From contig JADKGY010000006.1 in NCBI GenBank assembly GCA_016722045.1, forward strand, positions 372,001-436,000: a stretch of 64,000 nucleotides of DNA, read 5' to 3'. The notes beneath the pieces were generated by a model. The model made no database searches. It saw only the letters and a program-made list of their open reading frames with translations, and was not told where the DNA came from. Source of the DNA: Candidatus Opimibacter skivensis. Lineage in GTDB: Bacteria > Bacteroidota > Bacteroidia > Chitinophagales > Saprospiraceae. The position numbers were made by a program, and so were the translations under genes. Within the stretch, counting starts at the first letter, position 1. Each line of letters opens with the position of its first letter. Shown here in pieces: positions 1 to 10,100 of this stretch.

Positions 1-76
1 TGGGTTGGCAATTACCGTTGCTAAATTAAATTTTTATTTTTGCTTTGAACTGTTTACATCCATTCGACCTTTAGCC

Positions 77-871
77 ATGATCAATCATTCCTTTGCCGTT
101 ATGGCTTACAATGATTCTCCATTTCTTCCGGCATGCCTGGATTCCATTAAAGCCCAGACCCTGAATAGTATTATTTATATCACCACATCCACGCCATCCG
201 AATATATTGAAAACATATCCAAAAAATACGGTGTTGATCTTTATATCACTGAAAAAGGACTGGGAATCGCGCATGACTGGAACTTCAGCTTACATCAGGC
301 CAAAACCAAATATGTAACGCTGGCTCATCAGGATGATCTGTACCATCGGGAATATTCAACGAGCTGTATTAAGGCAAGTGAAAAATTTAAAGACACTTTA
401 ATCTGTTTCACCGGATACAACGAAGTAGTAGATGATACAAAAAGAACCCGAACATTACTACTCACTGTAAAAAAGTTTATGCTTCGATCCTCTATGCCAA
501 TTCACAATCATATACAGAGTGAGATCAGAAAGAATTTACTTCTCTTCGCAGGATGTCCTATAGCTGCACCCAGTGTGATGTATAATCTCGAAAATTTAAA
601 GGGTTTTCAGTTCTCGACTGAATTTTCAATTAATATGGATTGGGATGCGTGGTGTAGAATGGCACGGATGGAAGGGAGATTTGTATACGTAAAAAAAGAA
701 TTATTAACCCACAGAATCCATCCAGATTCTGCAACAACTGCAGGCTTAAAAGAAAATATACGGCAACGTGAAGATTTGAAAATATTCAAACGTTTTTGGC
801 CAGGTCTTCTTGCAAACCAATTAGTTAAATTGTATGCAAGAAGTTACAAGTCGAATATTCATAAAGTCTGA
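77..871 (+). CDS. GT2-family glycosyltransferase
   Basis: Probable GT-A fold glycosyltransferase that adds a sugar to a cell-surface polysaccharide on the cytoplasmic face. The N-terminus (SFAVMAYNDSPFLPACLDSI) is the typical nucleotide-binding strand and helix of GT2 enzymes, and HQDD near residues 84-87 fits the metal-binding DxD position. A longer frame opens at a TTG at position 5, but its 24 extra residues are unlike the family, so the ATG at 77 is preferred. The product is 264 residues, normal for a small GT2. It is followed after 12 bases by the flippase-like gene at 884, suggesting one transcript. Acceptor and donor sugar cannot be told from sequence. Confidence 0.85.
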   Translation: MINHSFAVMAYNDSPFLPACLDSIKAQTLNSIIYITTSTPSEYIENISKKYGVDLYITEKGLGIAHDWNFSLHQAKTKYVTLAHQDDLYHREYSTSCIKASEKFKDTLICFTGYNEVVDDTKRTRTLLLTVKKFMLRSSMPIHNHIQSEIRKNLLLFAGCPIAAPSVMYNLENLKGFQFSTEFSINMDWDAWCRMARMEGRFVYVKKELLTHRIHPDSATTAGLKENIRQREDLKIFKRFWPGLLANQLVKLYARSYKSNIHKV

Positions 872-883
872 TTCGCCCATGTC

Positions 884-1906
884 ATGAATTCAAAAATAAT
901 TTCAGTTCTAAAATATATTGTTTTACTGGCTGTTGCAATCGGTTTGCTTGCACTTGCATTTAAAGGTATCAGCGTAAACGTTATTCTGCATGAAATGCTT
1001 CAGGCAAAACTTTCCTGGCTCCTCATAGCGGTCATCATAGGTCTTGCCGGATTTGTCAGCCGGGCCATTCGCTGGAAGCTTCTGATTGAATCATTGGGAT
1101 TTACACCCTCACTAAAAAACACTACTGCTTCCCTGATGGTTGGTTACTTTGCTAACCTTGCCTTTCCCAGGCTTGGAGAGGTGACACGATGCGGATCGCT
1201 GAGCAAAGCTGAATCTATTCCGTTCAGTAGTTTGCTGGGCACAGTCATTGTTGAGCGGGTCATTGATGTTCTCAGTTTGCTTATTCTTTTATTTCTTTCC
1301 TCAATCCTGGAAATTGACCGGTTAGGAAATTTTTTACACGACAATATCATAAAGCCACTTGGCATAAAATTGAAGACTGTCATGTCATCGCCGGGAATTA
1401 TAGCCATTGCTATTATTCTTTTCGTGGCGCTGCTTGTGATGATTTTCATCATAATGAGAAGATCAAAACAGAATAAAGAAGAATCAAAATTTGTACATCT
1501 CGTTAAAGGCCTTTTGAGTGGATTACAATCTGTGGCAAAACTTAAACGACCCTGGTTATTTCTTTTTCATTCCGTGTTCATCTGGTTTCTTGCTTTCCTG
1601 GGAATGTATGTAAGTTTTCAGGCTTTACCGTCCACAAGTGATTTGGGTATGACCGCAGCTTTATTCATTTTGGTCATCAGTGGTCTGGGCATGGCTGCCC
1701 CGGTGCAGGGAGGTATAGGAGCATTTCATCTATTGGTTTCCCAGGGTTTGGTCTTATATGGATTATCTCAGCAGGATGGACTCACATTTGCCACATTGGT
1801 GCATGCCCTCTCTTTAGTACTTGTGGTAGTCTGCGGTATAACTTCATTAATCCTTTTGTTTTCAGCCAATAAAAAAAGGCTTCAGGAAAATATCAAACAG
1901 CAATAA
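884..1906 (+). CDS. UPF0104/LPG-synthase TM family membrane protein (flippase-like)
   Basis: A 340-residue polytopic inner-membrane protein with about eight hydrophobic segments. The pattern SRAIRWKLLIESLG near residue 61, followed by FANLAFPRLGEVTRCG, matches the lysylphosphatidylglycerol synthase transmembrane family (UPF0104, AglD2-like), which is often linked to lipid or glycolipid transfer. It lacks the C-terminal aminoacyl-transferase domain of full MprF, so lysyl-PG synthesis is unlikely. It starts 12 bases after the GT2 gene and precedes more glycan genes, so a role in moving or modifying a lipid-linked glycan is the best inference. A second family member lies at 18727. Confidence 0.8.
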   Translation: MNSKIISVLKYIVLLAVAIGLLALAFKGISVNVILHEMLQAKLSWLLIAVIIGLAGFVSRAIRWKLLIESLGFTPSLKNTTASLMVGYFANLAFPRLGEVTRCGSLSKAESIPFSSLLGTVIVERVIDVLSLLILLFLSSILEIDRLGNFLHDNIIKPLGIKLKTVMSSPGIIAIAIILFVALLVMIFIIMRRSKQNKEESKFVHLVKGLLSGLQSVAKLKRPWLFLFHSVFIWFLAFLGMYVSFQALPSTSDLGMTAALFILVISGLGMAAPVQGGIGAFHLLVSQGLVLYGLSQQDGLTFATLVHALSLVLVVVCGITSLILLFSANKKRLQENIKQQ

Positions 1907-1980
1907 CAGAATCTTCAAGACCAGGCCGATTTAAAAGGTTATATTAGTTATCTATTTTAGAATAATCCATTTTACAAAAT

Positions 1981-2712
1981 ATGTTTTCTCTACAATTCCA
2001 GGAAGTCATTCGCAAACCGATTATCGGCTTAAGCGGCCTCATGCATAAAACAGGAGCTGCAAAAGTCTGGATGAGGTTTACATCCGCCACGCAACGATTT
2101 ATCATTTGGCGTTCTCCTTTCATGAAATCACTTAAGGCTACACATTTCATTGACATCGGTGCGAATACAGGCGAATTTGCATTAATCGCGAGAGCATCAT
2201 TTCCATCAGCTAAAATTATTGCTTTCGAACCTCAGCCTATTGCTTTTGATGCCCTGAATAAGGTGATGAAAAAAGACAAAAATTTTCTGTCTTACCAGGT
2301 TGCCCTGGGCGAAAAAGAAACTACAGCTGTCATGTATATTTCTCCTTTTAGTCCATCCAGTTCATTTTTGAATAAATCTGAAGATGCACAACCCCAGGAA
2401 ATGCAAGTGCAAACTTTGGACCATTTCGAAAATTTAATAAGCCCGACTGATACAACAATAGTGAAAATGGATGTAGAAGGATATGAGTTGTCTATTCTGA
2501 AAGGGGCAGAATTATTTCTAAAAAAGACAGACTGGATATACATGGAATGCCGGTCTACAGAAACGATAGGCTGTAGCTTTGATGATTTATATGATTTTCT
2601 TTTGCAGAGAGGCTGGGAATATCATGGTGCATATGATTCCGCATTCTCAACAGACGGTCGCCTTATGTACTTTGATGCTCTATTCAGGAATACAAAAAAA
2701 ATTAAGCTATAG
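1981..2712 (+). CDS. FkbM-family SAM-dependent methyltransferase
   Basis: A 243-residue class I methyltransferase of the FkbM family, which O-methylates sugars or polyketides using S-adenosylmethionine. FIDIGANTGEFALIA (residues 56-70) is the SAM-binding glycine-rich loop, AFEPQP (about 81-86) carries the acidic residue that binds the ribose, and VKMDVEGYELSILKGA (about 161-176) is the FkbM signature. Its place between glycosyltransferases suggests methylation of a surface-glycan residue. The ATG at 1981 is the only reasonable start; it lies 74 bases after the previous gene. Confidence 0.85.
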   Translation: MFSLQFQEVIRKPIIGLSGLMHKTGAAKVWMRFTSATQRFIIWRSPFMKSLKATHFIDIGANTGEFALIARASFPSAKIIAFEPQPIAFDALNKVMKKDKNFLSYQVALGEKETTAVMYISPFSPSSSFLNKSEDAQPQEMQVQTLDHFENLISPTDTTIVKMDVEGYELSILKGAELFLKKTDWIYMECRSTETIGCSFDDLYDFLLQRGWEYHGAYDSAFSTDGRLMYFDALFRNTKKIKL

Positions 2713-2732
2713 ATGACCGGCATCGGGCATAC

Positions 2733-3509
2733 ATGAAAATAACAGTCATCACTCCGGTCTATAATGGCGAAACGACAATTCACTCCTGTATTGACAGTGT
2801 GTTAAGCCAGACGTATGCTGATGTCGAATACATCATCATGGATGCCGTCTCAAAGGATAAAACTATCCCTATAATTCTGAAGTATCCCGAAGGAAAAATA
2901 AAACTCATCTCAGAAAAAGATCAAGGGCTCTATGACGCCATCAACAAAGGAATAGATGAAGCGACCGGGGATATTGTTTGTTTCTTATGCGCGGATGATA
3001 TGTATGCTGACAGAAATGTGCTCAAAAAAATTGCTGAAGGTTTTCAAACCGACTCAACCATTGACATTATTTATTCAGATATCGTCTATGTCAATAGGAT
3101 CAATACATCAAAAATCGAGCGCTACTGGAAATCATCCGCCTTCTCACCGGGTTTGTACCGCAAAGGATGGCTTCCGCCAAATACATCTTTTTTCATTAAA
3201 AAGAATTCTTTGCTACTCCATGATAAATTCAATATCCAATTCAAATATGCAGCAGATTATGAACTAAACTACAGATTACTGGAAAAACACAGATTAAAGT
3301 CTGTATACATTCCGGAAATACTAGTCAAAATGAGAAGCGGAGGGATAAGTAATGCAGGATTATTAAATATATATAAAAGCCTGAAAGATTGTTATGATGT
3401 GTTATTTTTTCACAACGTTAAACATCCTTTCATCTATATACTTAATACTATGTTTTACAGGTTAAAACAAATCTATATTCCATCAAGAATAAAAAATACG
3501 ATCAGGTAA
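2733..3509 (+). CDS. GT2-family glycosyltransferase (WcaA-like)
   Basis: A 258-residue GT-A glycosyltransferase. MKITVITPVYNGETTIHSCI is a textbook GT2 start, CADDM at 86-90 occupies the DxD metal site, and a GWLPPNTSFFIKK segment fits the acceptor side. The family transfers a single sugar from a nucleotide donor in O-antigen, capsule or exopolysaccharide assembly. It follows the FkbM gene by 20 bases on the same strand and probably shares its transcript. The next gene runs on the opposite strand, so this ends the rightward glycan operon. Confidence 0.88.
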   Translation: MKITVITPVYNGETTIHSCIDSVLSQTYADVEYIIMDAVSKDKTIPIILKYPEGKIKLISEKDQGLYDAINKGIDEATGDIVCFLCADDMYADRNVLKKIAEGFQTDSTIDIIYSDIVYVNRINTSKIERYWKSSAFSPGLYRKGWLPPNTSFFIKKNSLLLHDKFNIQFKYAADYELNYRLLEKHRLKSVYIPEILVKMRSGGISNAGLLNIYKSLKDCYDVLFFHNVKHPFIYILNTMFYRLKQIYIPSRIKNTIR

Positions 3510-3518
3510 TTCCATTGC

Positions 3519-4184
3519 TTAATGAATCCAATACCTGATAATGTCATCTTTTACCTCCACTTTATATTTTTCATTTTTACGTTGGATATAATCAGTTAAT
3601 CGGCTGATCTCCGGATAATCATATTTGCCGGTAAATAATCTGGCGTCATCAATTAGTATAATATGATCACTCCGGTTGACACTATTAAATATGGCGTCGA
3701 TCTCTTCAAAAACAGGACATTCTTTGTTTCCCTTTGCTGTAATACCAGACGAATAATGGCCATCAAGCCAGAAAATAACCGGCTCCATCGTGGCATCCAG
3801 TATTTCTGTCAATTTCTCACCGCTGTCACCGTGTACGATGGAGACGTTAGGATCATTTTTAAATCTTTTCGTTGCTTTTTTAAATAATAAACTACTCAGT
3901 TCAATTGAAACAATTCTTTTAAACGATTTTTTTTGGGATTCCACCATATCACCTAAAAAAGTTCCGGACTCCACAAGGACAGTGTATCCTGATTTTTTTT
4001 GGTACTCCTCTATTGTCATTTGTTTAATGTAGTGCGGAGGAGGTGCCGGGCGGCCTGCCTTTTGCCATCGACCAAAGTCCCGCTGATTGAATTTATTCGT
4101 GAGTTTGCTGATTATAAAAACAGGAAGGAATGGCTTAATATGATATCTGAGTACATTTCTTATAAATGTTAGAGCACGTCGCAT
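3519..4184 (-). CDS. class I SAM-dependent methyltransferase-like protein
   Basis: A 221-residue protein with a Rossmann methyltransferase core: TVLVESGTFLGDMVES (about 68-83) is a degenerate glycine-rich SAM loop, IVSIELS (about 91-97) the second acidic strand, and IIFWLDGHYSS about 40 residues on a conserved acidic site. Proteins of this layout occur in polysaccharide clusters and are usually annotated as methyltransferase-like. The loop is ESGTFLG, not the common DxGxGxG, so activity is likely but not certain. It converges with the GT2 gene ending at 3509, leaving only 9 bases, and lies 42 bases downstream of the GT39 gene on the same strand. Confidence 0.65.
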   Translation of the reverse strand: MRRALTFIRNVLRYHIKPFLPVFIISKLTNKFNQRDFGRWQKAGRPAPPPHYIKQMTIEEYQKKSGYTVLVESGTFLGDMVESQKKSFKRIVSIELSSLLFKKATKRFKNDPNVSIVHGDSGEKLTEILDATMEPVIFWLDGHYSSGITAKGNKECPVFEEIDAIFNSVNRSDHIILIDDARLFTGKYDYPEISRLTDYIQRKNEKYKVEVKDDIIRYWIH

Positions 4185-4226
4185 ACTGCATTCTGTATAA
4201 TAATAAAAACGGATGAGAGGTGATAC

Positions 4227-5903
4227 CTACATTTTCCGCTTATAAATCAATATCTGCTGCTGACTCGAAGGTTTGTACGTCAACGCTTCTTCATCCCATT
4301 TGTAGATAGTCTTTTCATTGAAAATATCGACGACACCTGTTAGCTGGTAGTAATTAGCATTATACGTGTTAAACCATGTAAAAATGGTATCCGGTGCGCC
4401 TTGTTTTCCAAGCCATGATGCGGAGATGAGACAATACACAATAAATTCCGGTTTGCTTTTTTCAATTTCAGCCACCATCTCCTCCTGCATTTGTTGGTTG
4501 AATGGCTGGATTTCAACTAAAGGATATGTATAAATATAACCTGTAGCGGAAAGCCTGTCGGCATAAAAGGCAATCTGAGGTTCGGAGCCTAAGACAGCGA
4601 TCTTTGCTGTATCGGAAGAATTTTTACGGATATAATCTGCGATCTGAAGGGATTCATTGAATGGATTATTACCATATTGTTGTTTGGCAATTTGAGCCGG
4701 GGTAAAATTGAAATAATAATCCCTGTTACCGGATACAGCGGCAATAGCGGCAATGCAAAAAACAAGAAATGGGAGGACCGCGATAAATCTGCTTTTCGAA
4801 TTTCGATTTAAAAGTGACGTCAGAAAATATAGGGCCACTCCACCTAACAATCCGATCGCAGGTAAAAAAACAATGAAGTAGTGTCGACGGAAATAAAATC
4901 CGGGGCAAACTGTAAGAAAAGCGAACAGACTAAAAAGTAGAATAAAGAGTTTTTGTTTCAAAGTGAATTTGGAGAAAAAGGTCAATACAATTCCAGCAAA
5001 AAATAAGATCCAGAAAAGTGTAAATTCTTTCAACATAGGTGTAAAACGCGCCACAAATTCTTTGGCACCTTCTGCAAGTGAAAGACCACCTGCGTATTTC
5101 CCTGCATAGGTGATCGTCCAAAACCAGAATTTATCAAATGCCCCTGCGGTTTTCAGAAAAATAACTGTGATCACATAAGGAAGCACGGCAGCCACACTGT
5201 AGGCAAGCGTTTGAAGAATGATAGTCCCGGGTTTGATAGGTTTTTCAAAAATGCCACCAAGGATGATAGCAAGTCCTCCAAATACAATAAAGAAAACTGC
5301 TTGTTGCTTCATCATAAAAGCAAGGCCAAACATTAAACCAATTAAAAAAGCAGTCAGTAGAGTTTGCCGCTCATAGTATCGGGATAGAAAATAGAGAGCC
5401 ACGGCGACGAAAAAAATAATAAAATGCGTCGCATGAGCTGCGAACCCTAAGACTGTCGGGCTCACGGACATGATAGCGAATACACTCGACGCAAAAAGGG
5501 CAACCGTGGGGTTAATCAATCGACGGAAGGCGAGAAATAAAAAAATAATCGTGGCTATACCGATGACCAGGAGCCCTGCGTGAACGCCCGTATTCGAATC
5601 ACCAAATATGGTCATCAGGATGGCATACATAGCTGATGTACCCGGCAACTTCATGGTATATGCTTCTGTAAAAGGCGCGAAACCTTTTTGCATTAACCTG
5701 GCGATATAGGCATATTCACCTTCATCCCTTTCTAAAGGAATACTGAGCAAGTGGAGGCGTATAATTGATGTACAAAGAATAACCGCACCAAGCGCTACCC
5801 AATAATAATCTATAGCAGGTCCTTTGCCTTGAGGGGCTACACGAACAATTCGTTCAGAAGGCTTCTGTGCTTTGGGTATTGGCTTCTTGTTCTTTTTACT
5901 CAT
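4227..5903 (-). CDS. GT39/ArnT-type membrane glycosyltransferase
   Basis: A 558-residue integral membrane protein with roughly 11-13 hydrophobic segments after a basic, lysine-rich N-terminal tail. LERDEGEYAYIARLM (about 57-71) carries the acidic pair found in the first periplasmic loop of GT39/GT83 enzymes, and FAPFTEAYTMKLPGTSAMY follows in the place of the K-P-P substrate loop. Such enzymes transfer a sugar from a polyprenyl-phosphate donor to lipid A, glycan or protein on the outer face of the inner membrane. The C-terminal soluble part (LQIADYIRKNSSDTAKIAV and onward) is typical. It is a lone or first gene of a leftward unit with the methyltransferase at 3519. Confidence 0.82.
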   Translation of the reverse strand: MSKKNKKPIPKAQKPSERIVRVAPQGKGPAIDYYWVALGAVILCTSIIRLHLLSIPLERDEGEYAYIARLMQKGFAPFTEAYTMKLPGTSAMYAILMTIFGDSNTGVHAGLLVIGIATIIFLFLAFRRLINPTVALFASSVFAIMSVSPTVLGFAAHATHFIIFFVAVALYFLSRYYERQTLLTAFLIGLMFGLAFMMKQQAVFFIVFGGLAIILGGIFEKPIKPGTIILQTLAYSVAAVLPYVITVIFLKTAGAFDKFWFWTITYAGKYAGGLSLAEGAKEFVARFTPMLKEFTLFWILFFAGIVLTFFSKFTLKQKLFILLFSLFAFLTVCPGFYFRRHYFIVFLPAIGLLGGVALYFLTSLLNRNSKSRFIAVLPFLVFCIAAIAAVSGNRDYYFNFTPAQIAKQQYGNNPFNESLQIADYIRKNSSDTAKIAVLGSEPQIAFYADRLSATGYIYTYPLVEIQPFNQQMQEEMVAEIEKSKPEFIVYCLISASWLGKQGAPDTIFTWFNTYNANYYQLTGVVDIFNEKTIYKWDEEALTYKPSSQQQILIYKRKM

Positions 5904-6030
5904 CGAGGCTTGCTCTGGGTTCCGCGCAAAAATAGATTAAAAAGACGGACTGTAATTGAGAAGATTCCACGAGATGAATAATCACATAAAAGAGGTGTTC
6001 AGTATTGAGAATTCAGTATTCAGTGATGAG

Positions 6031-6055
6031 GTGATCGAGTGATCGAGTGATCGAA
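6031..6055. repeat. short tandem repeat, 8-bp unit GTGATCGA
   Basis: Three units of GTGATCGA, the last running into AAAAATC, follow the loosely repeated GTATTCAGT words just upstream. It lies between the divergent... more exactly same-strand genes ending at 6083 and starting at 5903, that is, in the spacer upstream of the GT39 gene. It is one of a set of such junction repeats in this window. Confidence 0.8.
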
Positions 6056-6082
6056 AAATCTATTTGTAGTATTCCGTTTGCC

Positions 6083-6955
6083 TCAATTCACACCGATAAA
6101 TTTTCTTGTATAAATCCGTCCCCCGACATTGATAACAATAAAATAAATTCCCTGATTAATAAATGCAGTGGAAATTTGAAAATGATTTTCCCCATGCAAT
6201 ATCTGGCCCAAATTAATAGATCGTATTTCCTCTCCCATGACATTGAAAATTTTTGATGTACAATGCACAGATGTAGGTGTGAAAATATTCAAGTCTATTT
6301 CGCCGGGTGAAATTAACCACTCAACTTCTGCCGGAGAGGATGTGACTGAATATATCCCTGTGGACGTACTGAAATAAACAGTCATCTGAATGTGATCCAC
6401 ATCTGCTTTTTCATTGCCGGATGTCCTGTTCACAATTTTTAAAGCAATACCCATTGTCGTATCATTGAGATCTGAAGGAAGCCAGGTGGCTCCCCAAAGC
6501 GGATCAACATGTCCATAATTTTCATAGGTCAGTGAGGTAGGCCAAAAGTCTGATGAACTCAAATTGTGGCCAATCATGATTCCACCCTTTTCCAATTGCA
6601 CGATTGAATCACTGATTGCATCTGCATTGTATGCAGTTCTCTTTATGCTCACCAGAATAGTATCAATGGTAGCATCAGCAGGGATTGAAAAATTGAAATG
6701 ATGCGCGTACAGATACCGTGAAGATGAACAAAAGCTCATAAAACAATTTCCCGCCGGACTTAACACCGTACTGGTTACAGAATCGTCTTCAGTAGTGATA
6801 TTCACCTCATTAGTCCATTCACTACCAGGACAGGCCAGACAAGCCAGGCTGGGTACATTTTCTCCGAGACCAGCAGAATGCGTTACAGGAGACTGTGCAT
6901 GAATGAAGCAGGGAAGGAGAAGAAATGTTAGTAAAATATTTTTCATTGTTACCAA
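6083..6955 (-). CDS. secreted protein with T9SS type A C-terminal sorting domain
   Basis: A 290-residue exported protein of unknown function. It has a short signal peptide (MKNILLTFLLLPCFIHAQSP, from the fourth codon). The middle is a beta-rich domain (about 60-200) that reads like a jelly-roll or fibronectin-like fold. The last ~75 residues end in LNIFTPTSVHCTSKIFNVMGEE, GIYFIVINVGGRIYTRKFIGVN, matching the T9SS type A sorting domain that is removed as the protein is anchored or released at the cell surface. The start could be the first ATG (6955) or the one three codons in (6946). It is followed on the same strand by the glycan gene at 5903 after 179 bases, probably separately transcribed. 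Confidence 0.75.
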   Translation of the reverse strand: MVTMKNILLTFLLLPCFIHAQSPVTHSAGLGENVPSLACLACPGSEWTNEVNITTEDDSVTSTVLSPAGNCFMSFCSSSRYLYAHHFNFSIPADATIDTILVSIKRTAYNADAISDSIVQLEKGGIMIGHNLSSSDFWPTSLTYENYGHVDPLWGATWLPSDLNDTTMGIALKIVNRTSGNEKADVDHIQMTVYFSTSTGIYSVTSSPAEVEWLISPGEIDLNIFTPTSVHCTSKIFNVMGEEIRSINLGQILHGENHFQISTAFINQGIYFIVINVGGRIYTRKFIGVN

Positions 6956-7041
6956 TTAAGTCTACCAGGATAACGTATTGCTCAATCAATCAGTTTTCGC
7001 AGATATCCGGAATTTGCCTGTTTTTTCACATTCTTTAAAAA

Positions 7042-7170
7042 ATGGAAGAAATAACCAGCATCACCAAACCTGCAATGGAGACCTGCGTCAGCTGTGGCAA
7101 CAGGTTGAAAGGCAATTATTCCAGGAAATGTGGCGAGAAAAAATTATTCCTGAACGTGATCTTCGGCTAG
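7042..7170 (+). pseudogene. 42-codon zinc-ribbon relic (DUF3667-like N-terminus)
   Basis: A small frame, ATG at 7042 to TAG at 7168, encodes a segment CVSCGNRLKGNYSRKCGEKK. This resembles the N-terminal zinc ribbon of DUF3667-type membrane proteins (C-x2-C, then a G-x-Y/F-C-x2-C-G-E/Q pattern), but one cysteine is replaced by serine (NYSRKCG) and the membrane part is absent. The frame ends four bases inside the opposite-strand giant gene. It is either a decayed gene start or a chance match; no promoter was recognised. Confidence 0.4.
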
Positions 7171-10100
7171 CGCACAAGCGTCACATCCCCGGTAAAAACT
7201 TCAGCATGGCCATCAATGAATTTTACTTCAGCAAGCCAGACATATACACCTGGGTTTTCCATTTGATTTTTAAATGTACCATCCCAGCCTAGTGAAACAT
7301 CATTGGGTTTAAACTCATTGAATCGGTACATCAATGAACCCCATCGGTCATATATCCTGAATGAATTGACCTGATCTACCTGCGGCCCTCCAAAGACTCC
7401 AACTATATCATTGATACCATCACCATTCGGACTGAAAACACTCGGCACATATATTTCATTGATGATCGTCATGATCGTATCGAAACTCAGATTGATCGTG
7501 ATCGTAGAATCACACCCGAAGACACTACCACCACTGATGATCTCAACACCTGTTGGATTAAGCTCATCATAGACAGTCCCGTTGACGACAATGGATTGTC
7601 CTTCGAGCAGCATAGAATCAATGACAAAAACATCAGGAGCAAAAAATGTAAGACTGATATTCACCAGGGAATCACAACCCATGAAGCTACCTCCGATAAA
7701 CGCTTCGGTACCCGTCGGATGGGCTGCATCATAGGTAGTCCCATTGATCACAATACTGTCACCGGGACAAAGAGTTTCATTAAGATTATATGTAACAACA
7801 TTGCTGAAACTCAGATTTACATTGATAGTAGAGTCACACCCAAACACACTTGAATTTTGTAACAATTCAGTACCAGTAGGATTCAGTTCATTATAAACCG
7901 TGCCATTGACTGTAACCGCTCCACCGGTACAAAGTGTTTGCACAAGATTAAAAACAGCTACGGGATGAAATGATAAATTCACATTGACCACCGAATCACA
8001 ACCCAGGTAACTTCCACCAATAAAAGTCTCCATTCCTGACGGATGTGAGGTGTCATAAATATTGCCATTCACCACAATACTTCCTCCCGGACAGAGACTC
8101 TGTGTAATGGTATTGATCACCGTACTATTGAAGCTGAGATTAACATTCACTGTAGAATCACACCCATGAACATTTGCATTTTGCAATACTTCTGTACCAG
8201 TTGGGTGAGCTGCATCATATACTGTGCCATTGACAGTCAGACTGCCGCCGGTGCAAAGTGTTTGTGTAAGATTAAATACAGAAGGACCATAAAATGTGAC
8301 GACAACATTTACCATGGAATCACAGCCTAGAGAGCTCGCTCCGATAAGTGTTTCGGTGCCCATGGTGTGTGCTGCATTATATAACGTCCCATTGACAGTA
8401 ATACTTCCACCCGGACAAAGTGTTTGATTCAGGTTGAAACTCGCTAAAGGGTTGAACGCAAGATTGACATTCACAGTTGAATCGCAACCATTGCCACTTG
8501 CATTTGGGAATATTTCTGTTCCTGTCGGATTAGCCTGATCATACGTTGTTCCATTGACAATCAGATTTTGTCCCGCACATAACGTCTGATTTAAGTTGAA
8601 GACTAACGGTGGATAAAATGACAACATGATATTCACCACAGAATCACATCCAAGATAACTGCCACCGACAAACGTCTCCGAACCTGTCGGATTGGTGGCG
8701 TTGTATGTCGTACCATTGACTATAATGCTCCCTCCGGGACAAAGTGTATTCGTAAGATCGAATGTAACGACATTATTAAAGCTCACATTCACATTGACAA
8801 TAGAATCGCAGCCATGAATACTCGCATTGGCCAGTAGTTCAGTACCTGTTGTATTGGTCCCATCATAAACATTTCCATTGACAGTGATACTTCCACCTGT
8901 ACAGAGTGTAGGATTATAGTTGAAAACAGACGGAGGATAAAAAGATAAATTGATATTCACTACCGAATCGCAACCAAGATAACTCCCACCAATAAATGTT
9001 TGGGAGCCGGTTGGATTGGCTGAATTATAAGTTGTGCCATTGACGACAACACTTCCGTTCGGGCAAAGAGATTGATTCAGATCAAAGGTGACGACATTGT
9101 TGAAACTCAGATTGACATTGATGGTCGAATCGCATCCGTGAGCATTTCCATTGAGTATGATTTCAGTCCCGATAGGATGAGAAGCATCATAAACTGTACC
9201 ATTGATCGTAACGCTTCCCCCTGTACAAAGTGTTTGTATAAGATTGAAAATGGTAGCAGGATAAAACGTCAGATCAATATTGACAATTGAATCGCACCCA
9301 TTACTTCCGGCGTTGAGCAAAGTTTCTGTTCCTGCAGGATGTCCCTGATTGTAGACTGTACCATTGACGACGATTTGCTCACCGGCACAAAGATTCATAT
9401 TCAGATCGTTGACCGCTTGCGGTAGAACAGTCAGGATCTGCGTGACAGGAGAATTGAAATTATAAAAGCAATTGGCATCTGTCAGTGTAACGGGTGTGAT
9501 TTGAATCTGACCGCTCGTTACACCGTACGTAGATGGACAAATCGTAATCACAGCATTAGTAGTATTACTTGTCAGGAATTCATTAGTCACATTACCTCCG
9601 GCATTAACCGTGTAATCAAAACTAAACGGAGGGTAACCAGTAAATTGGACCTGAAAATCGAAGCATACATCCTCACATATCGATCCACCTATTGATAAAT
9701 TGGCAGAAGGTGTGTAAAATATGACGGGTATTCCCTGAGATACAGATAGACAGGGATCATTGAGATTTACGCCTCCTGTTCCATTATTATTTCCGGCCAC
9801 TGCAGATACATAATAAATCTGTCCGGGAATTATGTTAGCGGGATAACCAAATGTAGTCGTGCTGCTGATAGCCAATATTGTCCCCAATGAAGCTCCTGCA
9901 TTTGTGTGTAAAACAAATTCCAAGACATCATCCACATCAAGCAATTCATTGCCGTTGTGCACCACCACAAAACCTGAACTATCACAAAGATGAAGAGGTG
10001 TATTAGCAAAATTCATCGTACCGGATGATGTAGCACAATTACAATCCACCAATCCACTTATGACTACCGGACCACAATTATTGCCATCATTCAGATTGAA

